A DNA stretch of 64,000 nucleotides from Colletes latitarsis (lineage: Eukaryota; Arthropoda; Insecta; Hymenoptera; Colletidae): positions 28,853,422 to 28,917,421 of the forward strand of contig NC_135141.1 of assembly GCF_051014445.1 (NCBI RefSeq), in the 5' to 3' direction. Both the position numbers and the translations under genes were made by a program. The notes beneath the pieces are model-generated. The model did not search any database. It was not told the DNA's origin and saw only the letters and a program-made list of their open reading frames with translations. Below are positions 13,981 to 27,900 of this stretch, piece by piece; the stretch's first letter is position 1; each line of letters opens with the position of its first letter.

Positions 13981-16900
13981 TATAAGTCGTCTACAGTCGA
14001 GTATTGTTAATAACGTAATAATATTAACGTCAATGAATAGTAATACTGCTTGAAAAATCGTTGATTTAATGTTATTCTCGTTGGAAAAATTCTTCGAGGT
14101 TTCTTGTTTTGTCAACAATACCTTGGCGAAATAAGAACTGCTCGCGGGGATTATAATCAAAGGAGATCATCTCTGTCTTGCGCAACAGAGTTTATTCTTC
14201 CAGTCGTTTCTGATTTGATGACTGGCTAGGTTGCTCTATCCCTTTGTGCTTTTATTCCAATAACACAGAACCGCCTGAAAGGATTGTTCTCAATAAGCAG
14301 ACTGTTTTCTCCGTATTTACTTTGTACGAACCAATAATGTTGGTATTTTTTTGCGGGCGGATTTTTTACTAATAAAATCAAACTTGTACACGTCGTTAAA
14401 ATATGTATCCACCGAGACATCGACGTACTCTGCACAACGTTATTTACCGGTGCAACCGTAAATTAAGTCGACGGTGTAAAATGGCGGTGCAAAAACTGTT
14501 CTACAGTTAAAAGTAATTTATGTATCCCGAGGATTACATACATTTTACTTATCTCATTTACGAAACGTGTTGTCGAAACATTGACATATTTGTTACCCCC
14601 GTTATTTTATTTATTCGATCGCAAATCACTCGAGCAAACAGGTTTCGCAGTGGAGGTCGTTATGAATTAATGATTATTCACATTTTACGTATACGTTAGC
14701 ATCCCTGTTTGCGCATATAAATTAGTTGCTAGTAGATTAGAGAAGCTTGACCTAACGCCAACGTATTCCGAATCTTTAATAGAGATCGTGACTTCTGAAT
14801 AAAAGTACGGCGAATAAATCGATTTAATAGACGCGTTATAACGGTTTTCGAAATACGATGTTAATACCTCTTTGCATACGATCAGGTTAAAACGAAGATA
14901 CATGCTCCGTCTTTGTTATCCGCCAGAAGACATTCAACAGCGACTCGTTTGCATTTATATGAATCTTCCCAAACGAATCATGATTATTACCGCGACGAAT
15001 TCTTTCCCACCGAACGCGACAATGATTTATTCTTTCCTATTTATCGCGTAACCAAATACCACGGTTCGTACTTCGCCGTTTCGCACGCTGCCATAATTCA
15101 CTCCCACACCCCTTATAAAACTTTTGCTCTTTTCTGTTCTCCTTCCATTTAATTTTCATTTTTCTTCTTTCTTTCGATTCCTCTTTCATCCATCTAATTT
15201 TCACTTTGTTCCCTTGTATCTTCTCATTGTTCATTGTTCCAATATATTACCATCGCCTCTATAATTTCAATCCTTTCCTTTTTATTTTTTCATTCTTCCT
15301 TTCTTTAAGTTTCTGCTTACTTTCATTCTAATTACCGCAATCGTTATTTCCCTTCCTGTGTTTTGTTATCTTTATTACATCGTAAGCAGCCTATTAGTAG
15401 CGTTGGGAACTTTGTGCTCGTTATAATTTTGTTTACGTCGTTGCAGGAGATACACCTTAAATAAGAGAACCGAACCACCCTCCATAAATAGCAACAACGC
15501 GAAACAAGCTCTCGTATTTACGCGAGCAGGAAGAACGAACGACGTCACCGCGTATAAATTACGGCCAGACAAGCCATCACGGGATCCATGGTAAAAGTGT
15601 CGAACGAAATTGCGAGAGTACGAGCGGTGATAATTCAAAAAGGAGATTTCTAATAACTTTTCAACCCGAATACGACCGATCGATTCGCGTTAAAAGCTAT
15701 TACCGATCTTAAAATCCAGCCTCGACGCGCCAAGAGTTTAAGCTAATCTTCATTTCAGCGCGGAAATAAGCGCAGAGCGGGAATTAAAATTCAATTTCGC
15801 GAATACCCGATGACGATGCAGAAAATCACGAACACTATTGGTCTCCCGTGAAATATCCCCCACTAGTCAATAGCGGATTACGCCAGAGACGAAAAGAAAA
15901 TTCTTTAGACTCTGGGAACTTTTATTAATGTCTATCTTTCGATATCCTTGTTATATTGAAGTAACCTTCCAAAAGCGTAGAAAATCTGCTTCAACGGTAT
16001 TATTTAAACGTAAATCTTTTTAACGATGCACAAAATCTTCCACGATCAAAACAATTAAAAAATAAAATACACACGAGCTGTATTTCGTCGGCTGCGACCG
16101 ACTGAAAAATCCTTTTTAACGTTATAATTTATATACATTTACAAGTCGATCAGCGTGCATAAAAATGGCGTCGCCAGGCAAAGGATGACAAATAAATAAA
16201 AATGAAAACGTTTCACCGTTGCCAAGCAACGCCACCCCCCACCCTTCGCTTCCCAGCAAAATATTGACTGGATTGGAACGAAAAGTAATTGTTGAGTTGT
16301 TTTTTGAAATAGCGACAGGCTTAAAGAGGAATTTTTCACAAAAACCGTTACTGGTGACTTAAGCCTTCGAGAAGCCAAACGTTTCCCCAATTTCAGCCAA
16401 ATTGGAATCCAAAAAACTCTGACAGTATAGTTACCGTAACGCAAACCGATTCACTCGATATACGTTTATCAATTTCAACTAAATTAAAAAGAAGAAGAAG
16501 ATATTCAAAATATTCGACTTTTTTGTACTTTTTATCGGATTTGGCTTTCGCGAGTCTCGTGCATATTTGAAAGATAGATTGAAATCGAACGCTCTGCGTA
16601 TCCGTTTATTCGATACTATCGCATGAATGGTTTTTGGGGGGGGCATTCATGAAACACGCTGATACGTTCCGGAAGGGTTAAGGATTAAAGCGTATAACAG
16701 GGTTGGTAAACGAGGGGATAGAGGACTTGAGTCTGAAATATCGCAATCGTCCGTAATTTCAATCCGCTACCAATTATAATCGATTTTATCCATAAATGGT
16801 AAGGATTAGTCTTTCGACGATATCGGGATGTAACTTTATGTAATAATATTTTACAGCGAGTAACGAGCAAATTGCGTAGCTAAATCGTGTTTGGTAATTC

Positions 16901-17971
16901 CAAACTTTACGACGGAGTTGCACAACGCGTACGAGCTTCTACGAACGATAGTTACGCGAGTAGGAAAATTAGAAAATTATGTTAAATTTCTGTACCTTTT
17001 TCTTTTCATTTTCAAGAGAAACGTTGCTTTGGATGCTCAAGAACATTCTAACATTTCTCATTTGATATATTCGTTGAAAAAGCACCGACGTTGAAACGTT
17101 CTCGACACCTTCGTATTCCCTCGTCTCGAAACTTTAACGAGAACTCATTCGACAAATATAAGAATTTTATGATTTTCGAAAGCACGAATATCTTCGAGGT
17201 TTTAAGCAATTATATGAATTTATACGCGTCTAATTATGGGGTGTACTTTTCACTCGCATTTACAAATTGCAAATTCGATTGGAAGTTAAAATCGACGTGA
17301 AAGCGCGCGAATATTTTTGCAGATCCGAAAGAACAAGTATCCGTACGATTCTGGTGCATATTTATACGTTTTGAATGCAACTTGATTTTTCAGTGTTTCA
17401 CAGCGGTTACCTTTCATGCGGATCTCGTCCAGGTACACGCATTACTGCGTCGCTGATTCGCTAATGCGAATTATGTTACTTCATAAAAAGCTGTCCGCGA
17501 ATGTCCGCGTCGAAAAATAAAATTCGTCGTTCGGATACAGTGGCACCTCCACGCCAAATATTAATTTATTAAACCTCAACTTTTGTTATCGAAACTCGTC
17601 TAACAATACTAATAATACGTCTATATTTCATCAAAATTTCGTGCATTGAGAAATCACCAAGCGAGAAAATTACTGTGCAGACGTACAAATACTTTGCGTC
17701 CGCGATGTATGAATTTTCATTAGAGTTCGAAAGTACGCATTGATTAGTCATTAATAATGCCTCCATTCGGGGAATGGTTAATTTTATACGAAGACTTCGC
17801 GTCAGTCTGATGAATTGGATGTTAACAATGTATCGCGAATTTTCAAAATTATATCCCTGATACAGAGGTCAGAATTTAACGAGTAGAACTGGATAATGAA
17901 ATTTAATATCGACATGGTGTCGTTGGAATAGACATCATGAATATTTGAAATAATTAAATGAATCGATTATA

Positions 17972-18805
17972 CAGGGTGTTCGGCCTGGGAAAAATTGTAA
18001 TGGGAGATTCTAGGGGCCAAAATAGAACGAAAATCAAGAATACCAATTTGTTGATGGAGACTTCGTTAAAAAGTTATTAACATTTAAAGTTTCGCCAGTA
18101 ATAAATTTTTTTCTCGAAAATGCGCAGGATTTCGGGGGTATGTCTATTCACCAAAAATGATTGTAATTAACTCCCACAGTCGAAAATAATTTTTTCAGAA
18201 GGATTTGAAAATTTTTTTTTTTAGGCACCCTGTCGATTTTTCTTAAAAATTAGTTTTTCATTTTTAGTAATTTTGTTTGACGCCCTACAGAAAAGTTGTC
18301 TAATACTTTTTTGTAGGTACCCATGAGCTCTACTTCAGAAAAAAGTTTCACTGAAATATATTCACAATTGTAAGAGTTATGGCTGTTTGAAAATTAGACC
18401 ATTTTTATGGGGTTTTTCTCATTTTGCGAGGTCAAGGACCAACTTTTCGAATATTTTTGCAATTTATACACATTCTCCATCAAAATACGCGTAGTTTGCT
18501 TTTTTAAACATCAAAATCGTCCAATCCATTCAGAAGTTATGACGTTTTAAAGATTCGCATGAAAATTCGGGCAGATATTCCAGGCTAGAAATTAGATTTT
18601 CGGTAAGGAATTTTTTTCTCGAAACTGGGTAGGATTTCGAGGGTATGTGTAATGACCAAAAATGATTGTAATCGACCCCTGAAACCTAAAATAATTTTTC
18701 CAGAACGATTTGAAATTTTAAAATTTTATTTTTAATTACTTTTTAACGAAGCCTCAGTCAAGAAATTGATATTATTGATTTTCGTCTTATTTTGACCTCT
18801 AGAGG
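17972..18805. mobile_element. TA-flanked inverted-repeat element family 1, right end truncated
   Basis: Starts TA|CAGGGTGTTCGGCCTGGG and runs through the family interior to the inverted block ending TTTGACCTCTAGAG, where similarity stops; the terminal CACCCTG is missing. Confidence 0.7.
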
Positions 18806-20169
18806 ATGAGTCAATAAGAAGTGCTGTTTGAAACGTCTCGTTCTCCATCGATTTGATTAATAGACGCAGTTTTAAAGTCGAATTTTCTCGGAAACGGAGC
18901 GTCTCCCAAAAAAATTTCATTCCACGTATTCGATCTATTTTTCCACGAAGCGTGGCTGGTATTTAGGTCGTATCGCTTGTAATACTACGCCCTGTGTTTA
19001 ATTGTCCGTGGCTCTTTGCAACGGAAATTCCACGAAGGATCACGAATGTCACGCGACACCTCGACGACGTTGAAATTCGATTATCGGTTTAAAATTCTGA
19101 CTTTTAATCAGCAACGTTTTCCCTTCCTCGTTCGTTTCGCGAAAAGAAAAAAGCTGGTTGCAATTGGCACGGTAAAATTCGTATCGTCGAAGGAAAACGA
19201 TAAATCGAATTATTCTCGTTGCAATTGCTCCGTGTCGTGATCGTTGATCCCGCGTTACAAGCGTGTTAAACATTTTTATTTCACTTGAACCGGCAAACAA
19301 TTCGACGGTTGTTCGAGAACTGTTCAATTAGGAATCGAGAAACGAGGGTATGCTTAAACGTCATGGTCTCCCATTATACGATCGCTTAATTACATTCCAT
19401 CGATATCATTCTCGATAACGTTATTGGAAACTCGCATTTCGATAGTATTATAGTGTACAGCGAAGACGCGATCGATTCAATAGTGTTTCGGAAATGTGGG
19501 TGAATAATTAATAGATACTGGAATTAGTAAAAAATTTATGAAATGAGAAGGTATTAAGGACAGTTTTCTATCACGATTTATCGATAAATTTATATTAGTC
19601 ACAGCAGAGGAAACTCTAGAAAATATTTTCCTTCGATGGACTTTTCGACGTTTCGGTTTATTGTTATTCCGATTAAAACCACGGACTTTCGAAATTGTAA
19701 ACAGCAATTAACACACTTTGGATTCTGATACTCCGCAACGTGCCGTGTATATTCAAATTTTAGCATTTATCGCGGAACAATAGAAATTCATCCGCGGCGA
19801 AACATTCCAGTGCATTATAAGTAGCACAAACCTGCGTGTGGTCGTACAGCGGCGAGTAAATAAATCAGTATGTGGCCAGCCGGGCAAGTAGAACGCTCTC
19901 CTACGAACAGACGTATAATTCGTTCGCCAAACAAAAGTTTATTTACATTCGGCGCGTTTGCCTTTTTAATTAATCTTGAACTTTGCATACGCGTCCTGTA
20001 CAAATTAGCGTCTTTTAACACAAAAAAAAGAATTGATGTCTTTGTTAATCTCCGGAAAAAAAACTATTAACGTTTGAATAAAATAAGCAAATGTTATTAT
20101 TTCTGTAACGAGTAACGAAGATGTCTCGACCAACTAATTAATTAGTACCGAAAAGGTGAAATATAATAA

Positions 20170-20856
20170 GGAGGTATTGCTGTCTAAACTCTCAATTTCA
20201 CGGCCCTTTTTGTGATTTTTTTTCTAATGATAGGTAGGCTGTTTTATACTGAGACTTTGTAGATATATTTATTCATCTTCTAAGCATGTACAGTATTTTT
20301 TTCATGGAAAAATATTAAAAATCGTGGGAATTATAACTTCTTGTTTAATAGCTCTTTTGGCAAAGGTGCTCCAATGGCTTCCAGGATTCTAGATAATTTG
20401 AAACAGAGGGGGTTAAAGTATCTTCATAAGGAAGGTTGTAGCTATAACAGAAACTAGGGAGAAGTCAAAATCCTGATAAATAAAGAAATGGCGACGCTTC
20501 AAGTTTCGAATTTCTATTTGTTAATCGTTCTTTTGTCTTTAGCGTAAAACTCAATATTTTTTTAAATCTCTAGCTCCAGCTATAAAGGCGCGTCTGCTGA
20601 ATATTCTCCCGAAATTTGAAGTCGATCGGTCTGCTAGATCTTGAAATATCACATAAGCCAGTTTAAATGCGTTTTTTTAAACAAGAAGCTATAACTCTTG
20701 CAATTTTTAATATTTTTTGATGAAAAAAATACTGTACGTAACTATAAGACGAATAAATATATCTGCAAAATGTCACTGCAAAACAACCTACTTGTCGTTA
20801 AAAAAAAAATCACAAAAAAAGGCCGAAGAAATGGCAGCCTAGACAGCAATGCTCCC
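20170..20856. mobile_element. MITE-like element with about 170-bp imperfect terminal inverted repeats
   Basis: The left end GGAGGTATTGCTGTCTAAAC has as its counterpart the reverse complement of CTAGACAGCAATGCTCCC at 20840-20856. Pairing continues inward with GGCC-TTTTTGTGATTTTTT, the ACAGTATTTTTTTCAT stretch and TTCTTGTTTAA near 20340 and 20690. The roughly 340-bp centre has no coding capacity. No convincing target duplication was seen. Confidence 0.65.
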
Positions 20857-23800
20857 TTAATTGCAACGAATGTTTCGCAGACACGTTGTCGTCTCGTTGA
20901 CAAACATGGACGACAATAGTCGAGTAACTTCGAGTAACGAAACGATAAAGCCGCCAGCGGCTGGAAAATTAAACGAGCCGAGGGAATTGTACCTCGAGAA
21001 ATGAAACCACCAGGATCGATCGTTAACATAGTGGATCCCAATCCCGTCGTACGAAACGCGAAAACGGTTGTCGAACGATAATATTTTTATCCGCGGACGA
21101 GTGACCTAATCGGCCGGAAATTCGACAGCAACCTCATTAAAACATTGATCGACGGGTTATTATTTCGCAGTCGTCGACGCCGCGTCGCGTAAAATTCGAA
21201 CCTTCGAAGCGGAGATAAATACGTCCGCCATCCAGACACGCAATTCCCGAGTATCGATCAGAAATCTCGGTCGAATTCGGGTTCCGCCAGCGTTCCAGCT
21301 TCGAGTTCGATATATGACTCTCGGACAACGTCGAGATAAAAGTCAAACGCGATCGAGACGACTCCATTTCGCGTTTTTTTTAGTTTTCTTTGGAACACTG
21401 AATGATACACGTTTTGTTCAAACTTTAACCAACAATTTAGAATTCACATTTAAGCTTTTCTAACCATTATTTTTTGTACTGATCCTTTTTGGCGGTCGTG
21501 GATCATTTCTATACAGGGAATCACCGTCGTTCTAAAAAAACGTACAAAAGTATTCAAAACTACTGAAACGTAGACGAAGGCCAAATCTCCTGGGTTTCGA
21601 TGACTTTGATAACGCGAATAATAATTGATGTGAATGAAGTAGACGTATATATCGTAAATATTTGAATTTTCTTGCGAAGTATTAAGAAGTTAATATTTCC
21701 GCGGGAAAGTTTTTCTACACGAGAAAGGTTTTTACGAATTCAAGTCTGGTGGTAATACGCTCGCCATTTTCGCATTCTCACGAACGTTATTTCTTAAAAA
21801 CGGAAGGGAGATGCCCCTTGCTTCTGAGGTTGTTTCGTAACGTCTTCCCTTACATCTATAAAAAAAGAAATGGATGCAAGACCTGGATCCTTTGTTAGAG
21901 ACTTTGTGGGAGCGATCAAAGGGAATATCAGCGAGTATCGAACGAATTTTCTGGCAGTTTGCCATGGGAAATTGAGGGGAATATTTGCTAAAAAAATTCT
22001 GAATTAACAATACGCATTCTATAAATCAATTAAAACGTTTTTGTGATCGATTAGGCAATCCCTTAACCATTTGACCGTAGATCGATTATTCAGACGACAA
22101 ATATAATTACCCGTATCGCTATCAATAATTCACGACGAAAATCGTGCCAAATCATGCGCAAACGCACGTTGGTATTAATACCCGTCGCATATTTCATTCT
22201 CGTAACAATGCTCCGTTTATAATCTGTAATTCTCTGTAATGCGGAATAATCTCCGATTTAATATCTCGTAGAAGCCTCGATCGATATTCGCACGGTATGC
22301 GCTTGGAACAACAGTGTGTAATCTTATTGTTAGCCAACAAAGATGGCCATCTTGTTCGAACGCGCGATAGAGTTGAATTTGACGCGACGTCGAAGAACGA
22401 AAGAAAGAATATTTATAAGTTAATCTTGGCTTTTATCGTGGACGATACATCGAAATCTGTCGCTTGACTCGACCATTCGAGTAATGTATTCTTTGTACGC
22501 TTCGAAGCATAAGCTTGTTTTGTATCTCGAAACACGACATAACCAAGAATTACCATTTTCACATTGTTATTCCTGTTTCAATGGTACAACGATACTTCGT
22601 CGCTGGGAACTTTTCCTACTTTTCTGAATACCGAATACAACGATCGTAAGTTTCTCCAGAGAAGTTTCCTCCGCGACTGGTAGTCATTTCGTCGCGCTAT
22701 AATCAGCATTTCAATTACCAGCGGCGAACAATGGGCGCCAAGCGTGAGAGACAATAATAAAATGGAGGGGAACGTAAAGAAAACGCGTATTTTAATTATC
22801 GGGAAACGTAGAGGCTTTTAATTAAAATAATATCAAAATGTAGTTTTATTATGGCGTTCGAAGTTTTCTTGTTATCGCGTGTTTTCCCAAGGGCATCCAT
22901 CAACTCTTTACACTCGGACTTCCAACAGTCGTTAAAGGAGAATTCGAGCCGCGATGATCGATATTTTTCAGTTAAAAACTTCCCGGAAGTTGATAAACTG
23001 AAACACGCTGGGCAAGTTGCTGTAAATACGAACAAAGTTCACGGGTGGAATCGATCGCGAGAGCGCGAATGTATCTTCAACAATAACAGATCTAGCAAAC
23101 GTACCAAACTGAAATTGGGAAAAGTTTGGGAAATTAATTCGTTTCGTAGTTTCGTAATAATCGTGTCGAGAGTATTTTGGTCGTCTCATCGGATGATCCG
23201 TCCCCTTTTCGCGTCGACTGCGTTTTTAATTCGTTCGAAAAAATGAAAGTTGCCAGTGAAAAGGGGAACGCAGCGCAGAGAACGCTGAAAAATCGTAAAT
23301 TTTCGCCGAGCAAACCTAAATTCGTCCCTTTGCTTTCAAACTTCGCTCGCGTTTGAATGTATCACAAAGGTAACGTTCGAGTAAGGCTAACTCGATAAAA
23401 AGTGCCGTATTTGCACGATTTAAAAAAATATCTTACGTTTCACGGGAAACGTGCCATTGGAAAATTATATTAAACTCGAAACAATCACGGCGTGTCGCGT
23501 TAACAATTTCGAGGCTCCTTTTTTACCCGCTGTTCAATTAGCGTAAAACGACGCCCTGCACGCGCGTTATTTGGAAATGAATTTAATCGCTTCGAGCGTT
23601 TCGTTGCATCCCAGCGGAGCACCGGAACAAAACGAAGGCGCCGAAATAGAAAAATTCGACGGAAATGCGTTCGAAAGCGTCTTTTAAAATCTCGACTTTC
23701 GTAAAACACGAAGACATATACAATTGCACTTTCCCTTCTCTAAATAGAATACATGTCGACACGTTTTATTGCAAGTTTCATTCTAGAACTAAATTCATAA

Positions 23801-24712
23801 AGTTAAAAGAGTTAATTGAGACAAATTCGTACTATTGCTAGAAATGAACCGTGGCAGCCATTACTATAAATCCAGTTACATCGACGGGCGGCCATATTTT
23901 CTACAAGCTGTTAATACTTTTAGGAAGTTTTATTACCTTCACGGTATGTCACTTCCACGGACTCGAAAGATGTAGTTTCGAAAAAGACGGATTTAAAGTT
24001 CCCGATCGAAATTCTTCGTCGACGAGCAATCTTCATCAAACTTTCATAAGTTTTAACGTTCGACTGTCGATTCTGTTAAGGCGTAAAATTAAATACTCGC
24101 AAAATTGCGATTAATGCGTGATCGATTCGCGGAGCAAACTGTGAAACCCAAGGGACGAAAGTATTTGATAAAGTCGTTCCTATTTAAGGTATTATTATAG
24201 TTCCTCCTTAAGAGTCCATTCGTGTGTCGAAGGTCGGACGCGAAAGTGTCCGATATAAATTAAGAATCTCGTTTATATGCGACGTACAGCCTCGCGAACG
24301 ACCTTTCTTTGGTTTTACCGATTACGGAGGCACTTCTCTTGACGGTCCTGAATAATGCAACGACGACCGACGTCTATAGCGACTCTGCAAATATCGTCGT
24401 TTCGACGGAGAAATCCGCGATTTCAGCCACTCGAGGCACCCGATATTTCCATCTAAACGTTGCATACGGAGAAACATCGATAGAAAATAAATGGGCGTAC
24501 CAATCCCAGTGAAAACGTTTTAAGATAATTTTAAGAAACTAATTTACTTTTTATAGAGTAGAATTCTGATTATTTTCGAACATTCTTATTCCAACGCCGC
24601 GTAATAACAGCGCCGTACTCCGCGGTAATAATGTCATTATACATTTCGCGTGGGTCGAGAGAAAAATCGCGCATTAGACCGTGAATACTAATGGAGAACT
24701 GTGTTCTTCCAG

Positions 24713-24902
24713 AAAACGCAAGTCGCTGGTGCAAACCCGATGGAGAGTGGAGCACCTACACCAACTACAGCCTCTGTCGCGACATCCGGGAGCCCACGAT
24801 CGAGGGTGGAACGGAAGTCATCTCCACAACGATTTATTTCGTCGGTTACAGCCTCTCTCTGTTCACCCTCGTCGTCGCAGTCTCGATATTCCTTTACTGC
24901 AA
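24713..24902 (+). CDS. DH44 receptor exon: ectodomain end and TM1
   Basis: The acceptor is TTCTTCCAG and the donor GTAAGA. The exon begins in phase 1 (two bases complete a split codon) and leaves two bases (AA) that make Lys with the G opening the exon at 35339. It has two ectodomain-type cysteines, an N-glycosylation sequon (NYS) and a hydrophobic TM1. An ATG at 24691 lies upstream of the acceptor, so I do not use it as a start. Confidence 0.85.
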
Positions 24903-27900
24903 GTAAGAGATTTTCATTCGAATCGCCGGTGCTCCGTGCGTCTAACACGGTTCCCAGGAAACGCGAATATTTCCAATTCTTTTCAGGGACACGGAAAATT
25001 ATTCAAACGTCCACGGTATTAAATAAATATTTAACCAGGCCGAGTTGCACGATCTGGAACGGGTATATTAAATTCGTCTCGAAGCAGAAAACAGTGGTGG
25101 ATTGGTGGTCTTGGTTGGAGAATTAAACTGTTCTTAGCAAACTAGTTCATTTTTTTAATTGTATATTTTCTATTTGAAAGATCTTTGAGACGCATTCTTC
25201 GACGAAGACAACTTAAAAAAGTAACTTTACGAATCGAAACGTGTTCCTTTCGTCGGGAATAATTAATCGTTTAATTAGATCGTGGAATACGACGTCGTAT
25301 AAATCATCTACCGCGCAACGGGCAATCGTACTAAACTTTCACGTTGAAACGAAGATTCCGCTGTCCCCGTACGTAGCTTTTTCTCGGAGTGAAAAATGTT
25401 CTCCGGGGCACTTTCCTATCCGGGGCGACGACTACAAATATAAAAATAAGGCTCCCCAGCTGGCACTGATAAAAACGAAACGAGGTTCGGTGGAAATTAA
25501 CCGTGAAATATGTACGTTGTTTAAAAAAAAAGAAATTCTCGTGTCCCGTACGCGACGCGTAGGTCTTCCTCGTCTGTGAATTTTGCAACGTTAAGCACTG
25601 CACATTTTCGCCTCTTGCTTCGTTAACGTTGGACAGGAAAGAATATAGTAATACCGTTCTTTGCACTGGTAACAAGAGACTGCTTAATTTGAAAGTTATA
25701 CCGTGCTATGGAAATTGTAATCGTTACACTTTTTGTTGAAACATTTTTCTTCTACCTGCTTCAATATTAGTACTTTGAAAGTCGAACTTTGAGGGGTAGT
25801 TTTTCCTTCGCGAACTCGAGTTGCTAAAATAATACAGTAATGTCAATTACAATCATTTTTGACGAATACACGTACCCTCGAAATCGTACGCAGTTTCGAG
25901 AAAAAAGTTCAGAAAGGTGAATGAATTTTTCGGGGAAATAAAAAAATTTCAAATCATTCTGAAAAAATTATTTTTAGTTGCAGAGGTCAATTACAAACAT
26001 TTTTGGTGAATACACATATCTCCAAAATCCTAACCATTTTCGAGAAAAAAATTCATTACCAAAAATCTGATGTCTGACCATACCATTGATATGTTTCCCT
26101 GAAATTTCATGCGTATGTTTAAACCATCATAACTTCTGAACGGATTGGACGATTTTGATGTTTAAAAAAGCAAACTACGCGTATTTTGATGGAGAATATG
26201 TACAAATCGTAAAAATATTCAAAAAGTTGCTCCTTGACCCCGTAAAATGCAAAAAACTCCATAAAAGTAGTCTAATTTTCAAACGGCCATAATTCCTACA
26301 ATAGTGAATATATTTCAATGAAACTTTTTTCTGAAGCAGAGCTCATGGGTACCTACAAAAAAGTATTAGACAACTTTTCTGTAGGGCGTCAAACAAAAAT
26401 ACTGAAAATGAAAAAGGAATTTTTAAGGAAAATCAACAGGGGGTAGGTGCCTAAAAAAAAAAATTTCACATCGTTCTAAAAAAATTATTTTTAGTTGCAG
26501 GGGTTGATCGTAATCATTTTTGGTCAATAGACATACCCTCGAAATCCTACCCATTTTCTAGAAAAAAATTCGAGAAGTTGTGAAATTTTTCGACAAAATT
26601 AAAAAATTTCACATCGTTCTAAAAAAATTATTTTTAGTTGCAGGGGTTGATCGTCATCATTTTTGGTCGATAGACATACCCTCGAAATCCTACCCATTTT
26701 CTAGAAAAAAATTCATATCTGTTTCCAGTAAAACGAAATTGCCAGAGAGTTTTAAAATTACAAAGCCATTATTCTATCCGTAGAGATCGCTACGTTATTG
26801 TAATCCAGTGGTGGTTTTCTAACGCGACGTCTAGAAAATATTGTCCAACATTTTGCATTCGTGGGTCCGTAGATAACAAACGGTTTCGAACGTGGCGGCG
26901 ATTTGCCTATAAATCGATGGGAAATACCCGTAACCAAATTGGCCTCTATGCATACGCAACCGAGCATCAACTGCACGCTCAAAGACACGCGACAGAAACT
27001 TTTCCATTGCTCGTTAACGAGCAAGAAAACGACATTTCGCGTGGCACCAGCATCCGATCATTTATTATCCCGGTAGTTTCAGGGACGTTGCATTTCCACG
27101 GGGGAAATAGAAGTTCATTCGAGAACCGAATCACGATCGCGACTAGTTCTTTCTATTCCTAAGAGAACAACTACCGTGGATTTCTCTGGCGTGCATCTTT
27201 GTATTCAAATGGAACGTGAAACGGACGAACTCCAAAGAGAATTGAAGGGTCCGCTACCCGTAAAAAGTCAGCCACGTTTTCGGGAAATTTATGCAAACCA
27301 ACGAAAACCAATTGTAATTTAAAATGGTCAAATAATATTTATCAAAGTTCTTCGAATGTTCTTCGAGAGAATGAAAAAGGCTCTGACGTAATTTCGTACT
27401 TTTCTTGGCGCGTAGACTCACCCAGTGGCCGAAAAACTATCGGAGAGTCGAAGAAGTTGAAGGGGAACATCTTGTTCGGCATAACTTTGTTTCGGAGTCG
27501 CTATCTTTTTTGAATTTCTTTTTAACATTTATAAGGCGCGGTTCTGATTCTATTATCCAATTCGTCCCATAAGTTTTCTATAGGATTTAGACCCAGTGTC
27601 CCCAGAATATGTAACTCCGTAGAGCTTCCAAAATTCTACGAATATTCTAACAGTGCTTGATTCATTTCGTAATAAATTAAAATAATTTTCCATCGCCCCA
27701 AATATGTGATGCTGTATTTTTTGAACGACTTGGTCCAGAATTTTATTTGCAAAGGTAAAAGAGCACCGAATTAACGCTATTTTCGCTGACTTAATAAACT
27801 TATCGTCTCTCGTTTCTCACGGACACGGTACGAGGAAGCAGATATCGAGTTGTAAGTGCCCGTGTCGGCCATCTTGTCCGTAAACGAAACTTCAATGATT

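Larger units (their letters stand above)
13981..24712. other. No exon recognised
   Basis: Besides family 1 at 17.97 kb and the 20.2-kb MITE I see no supported gene. 15110-15370 is a pyrimidine-rich stretch. It may be intron upstream of the first visible receptor exon, whose phase requires an earlier coding exon. Confidence 0.45.

Noticed and set aside
24309..24512. 67-codon frame just upstream of the first receptor exon, considered as its N-terminal exon
   Set aside because: No cysteines and no Trp-Pro motif as needed for the hormone-binding domain; no suitable donor leading to phase 1.
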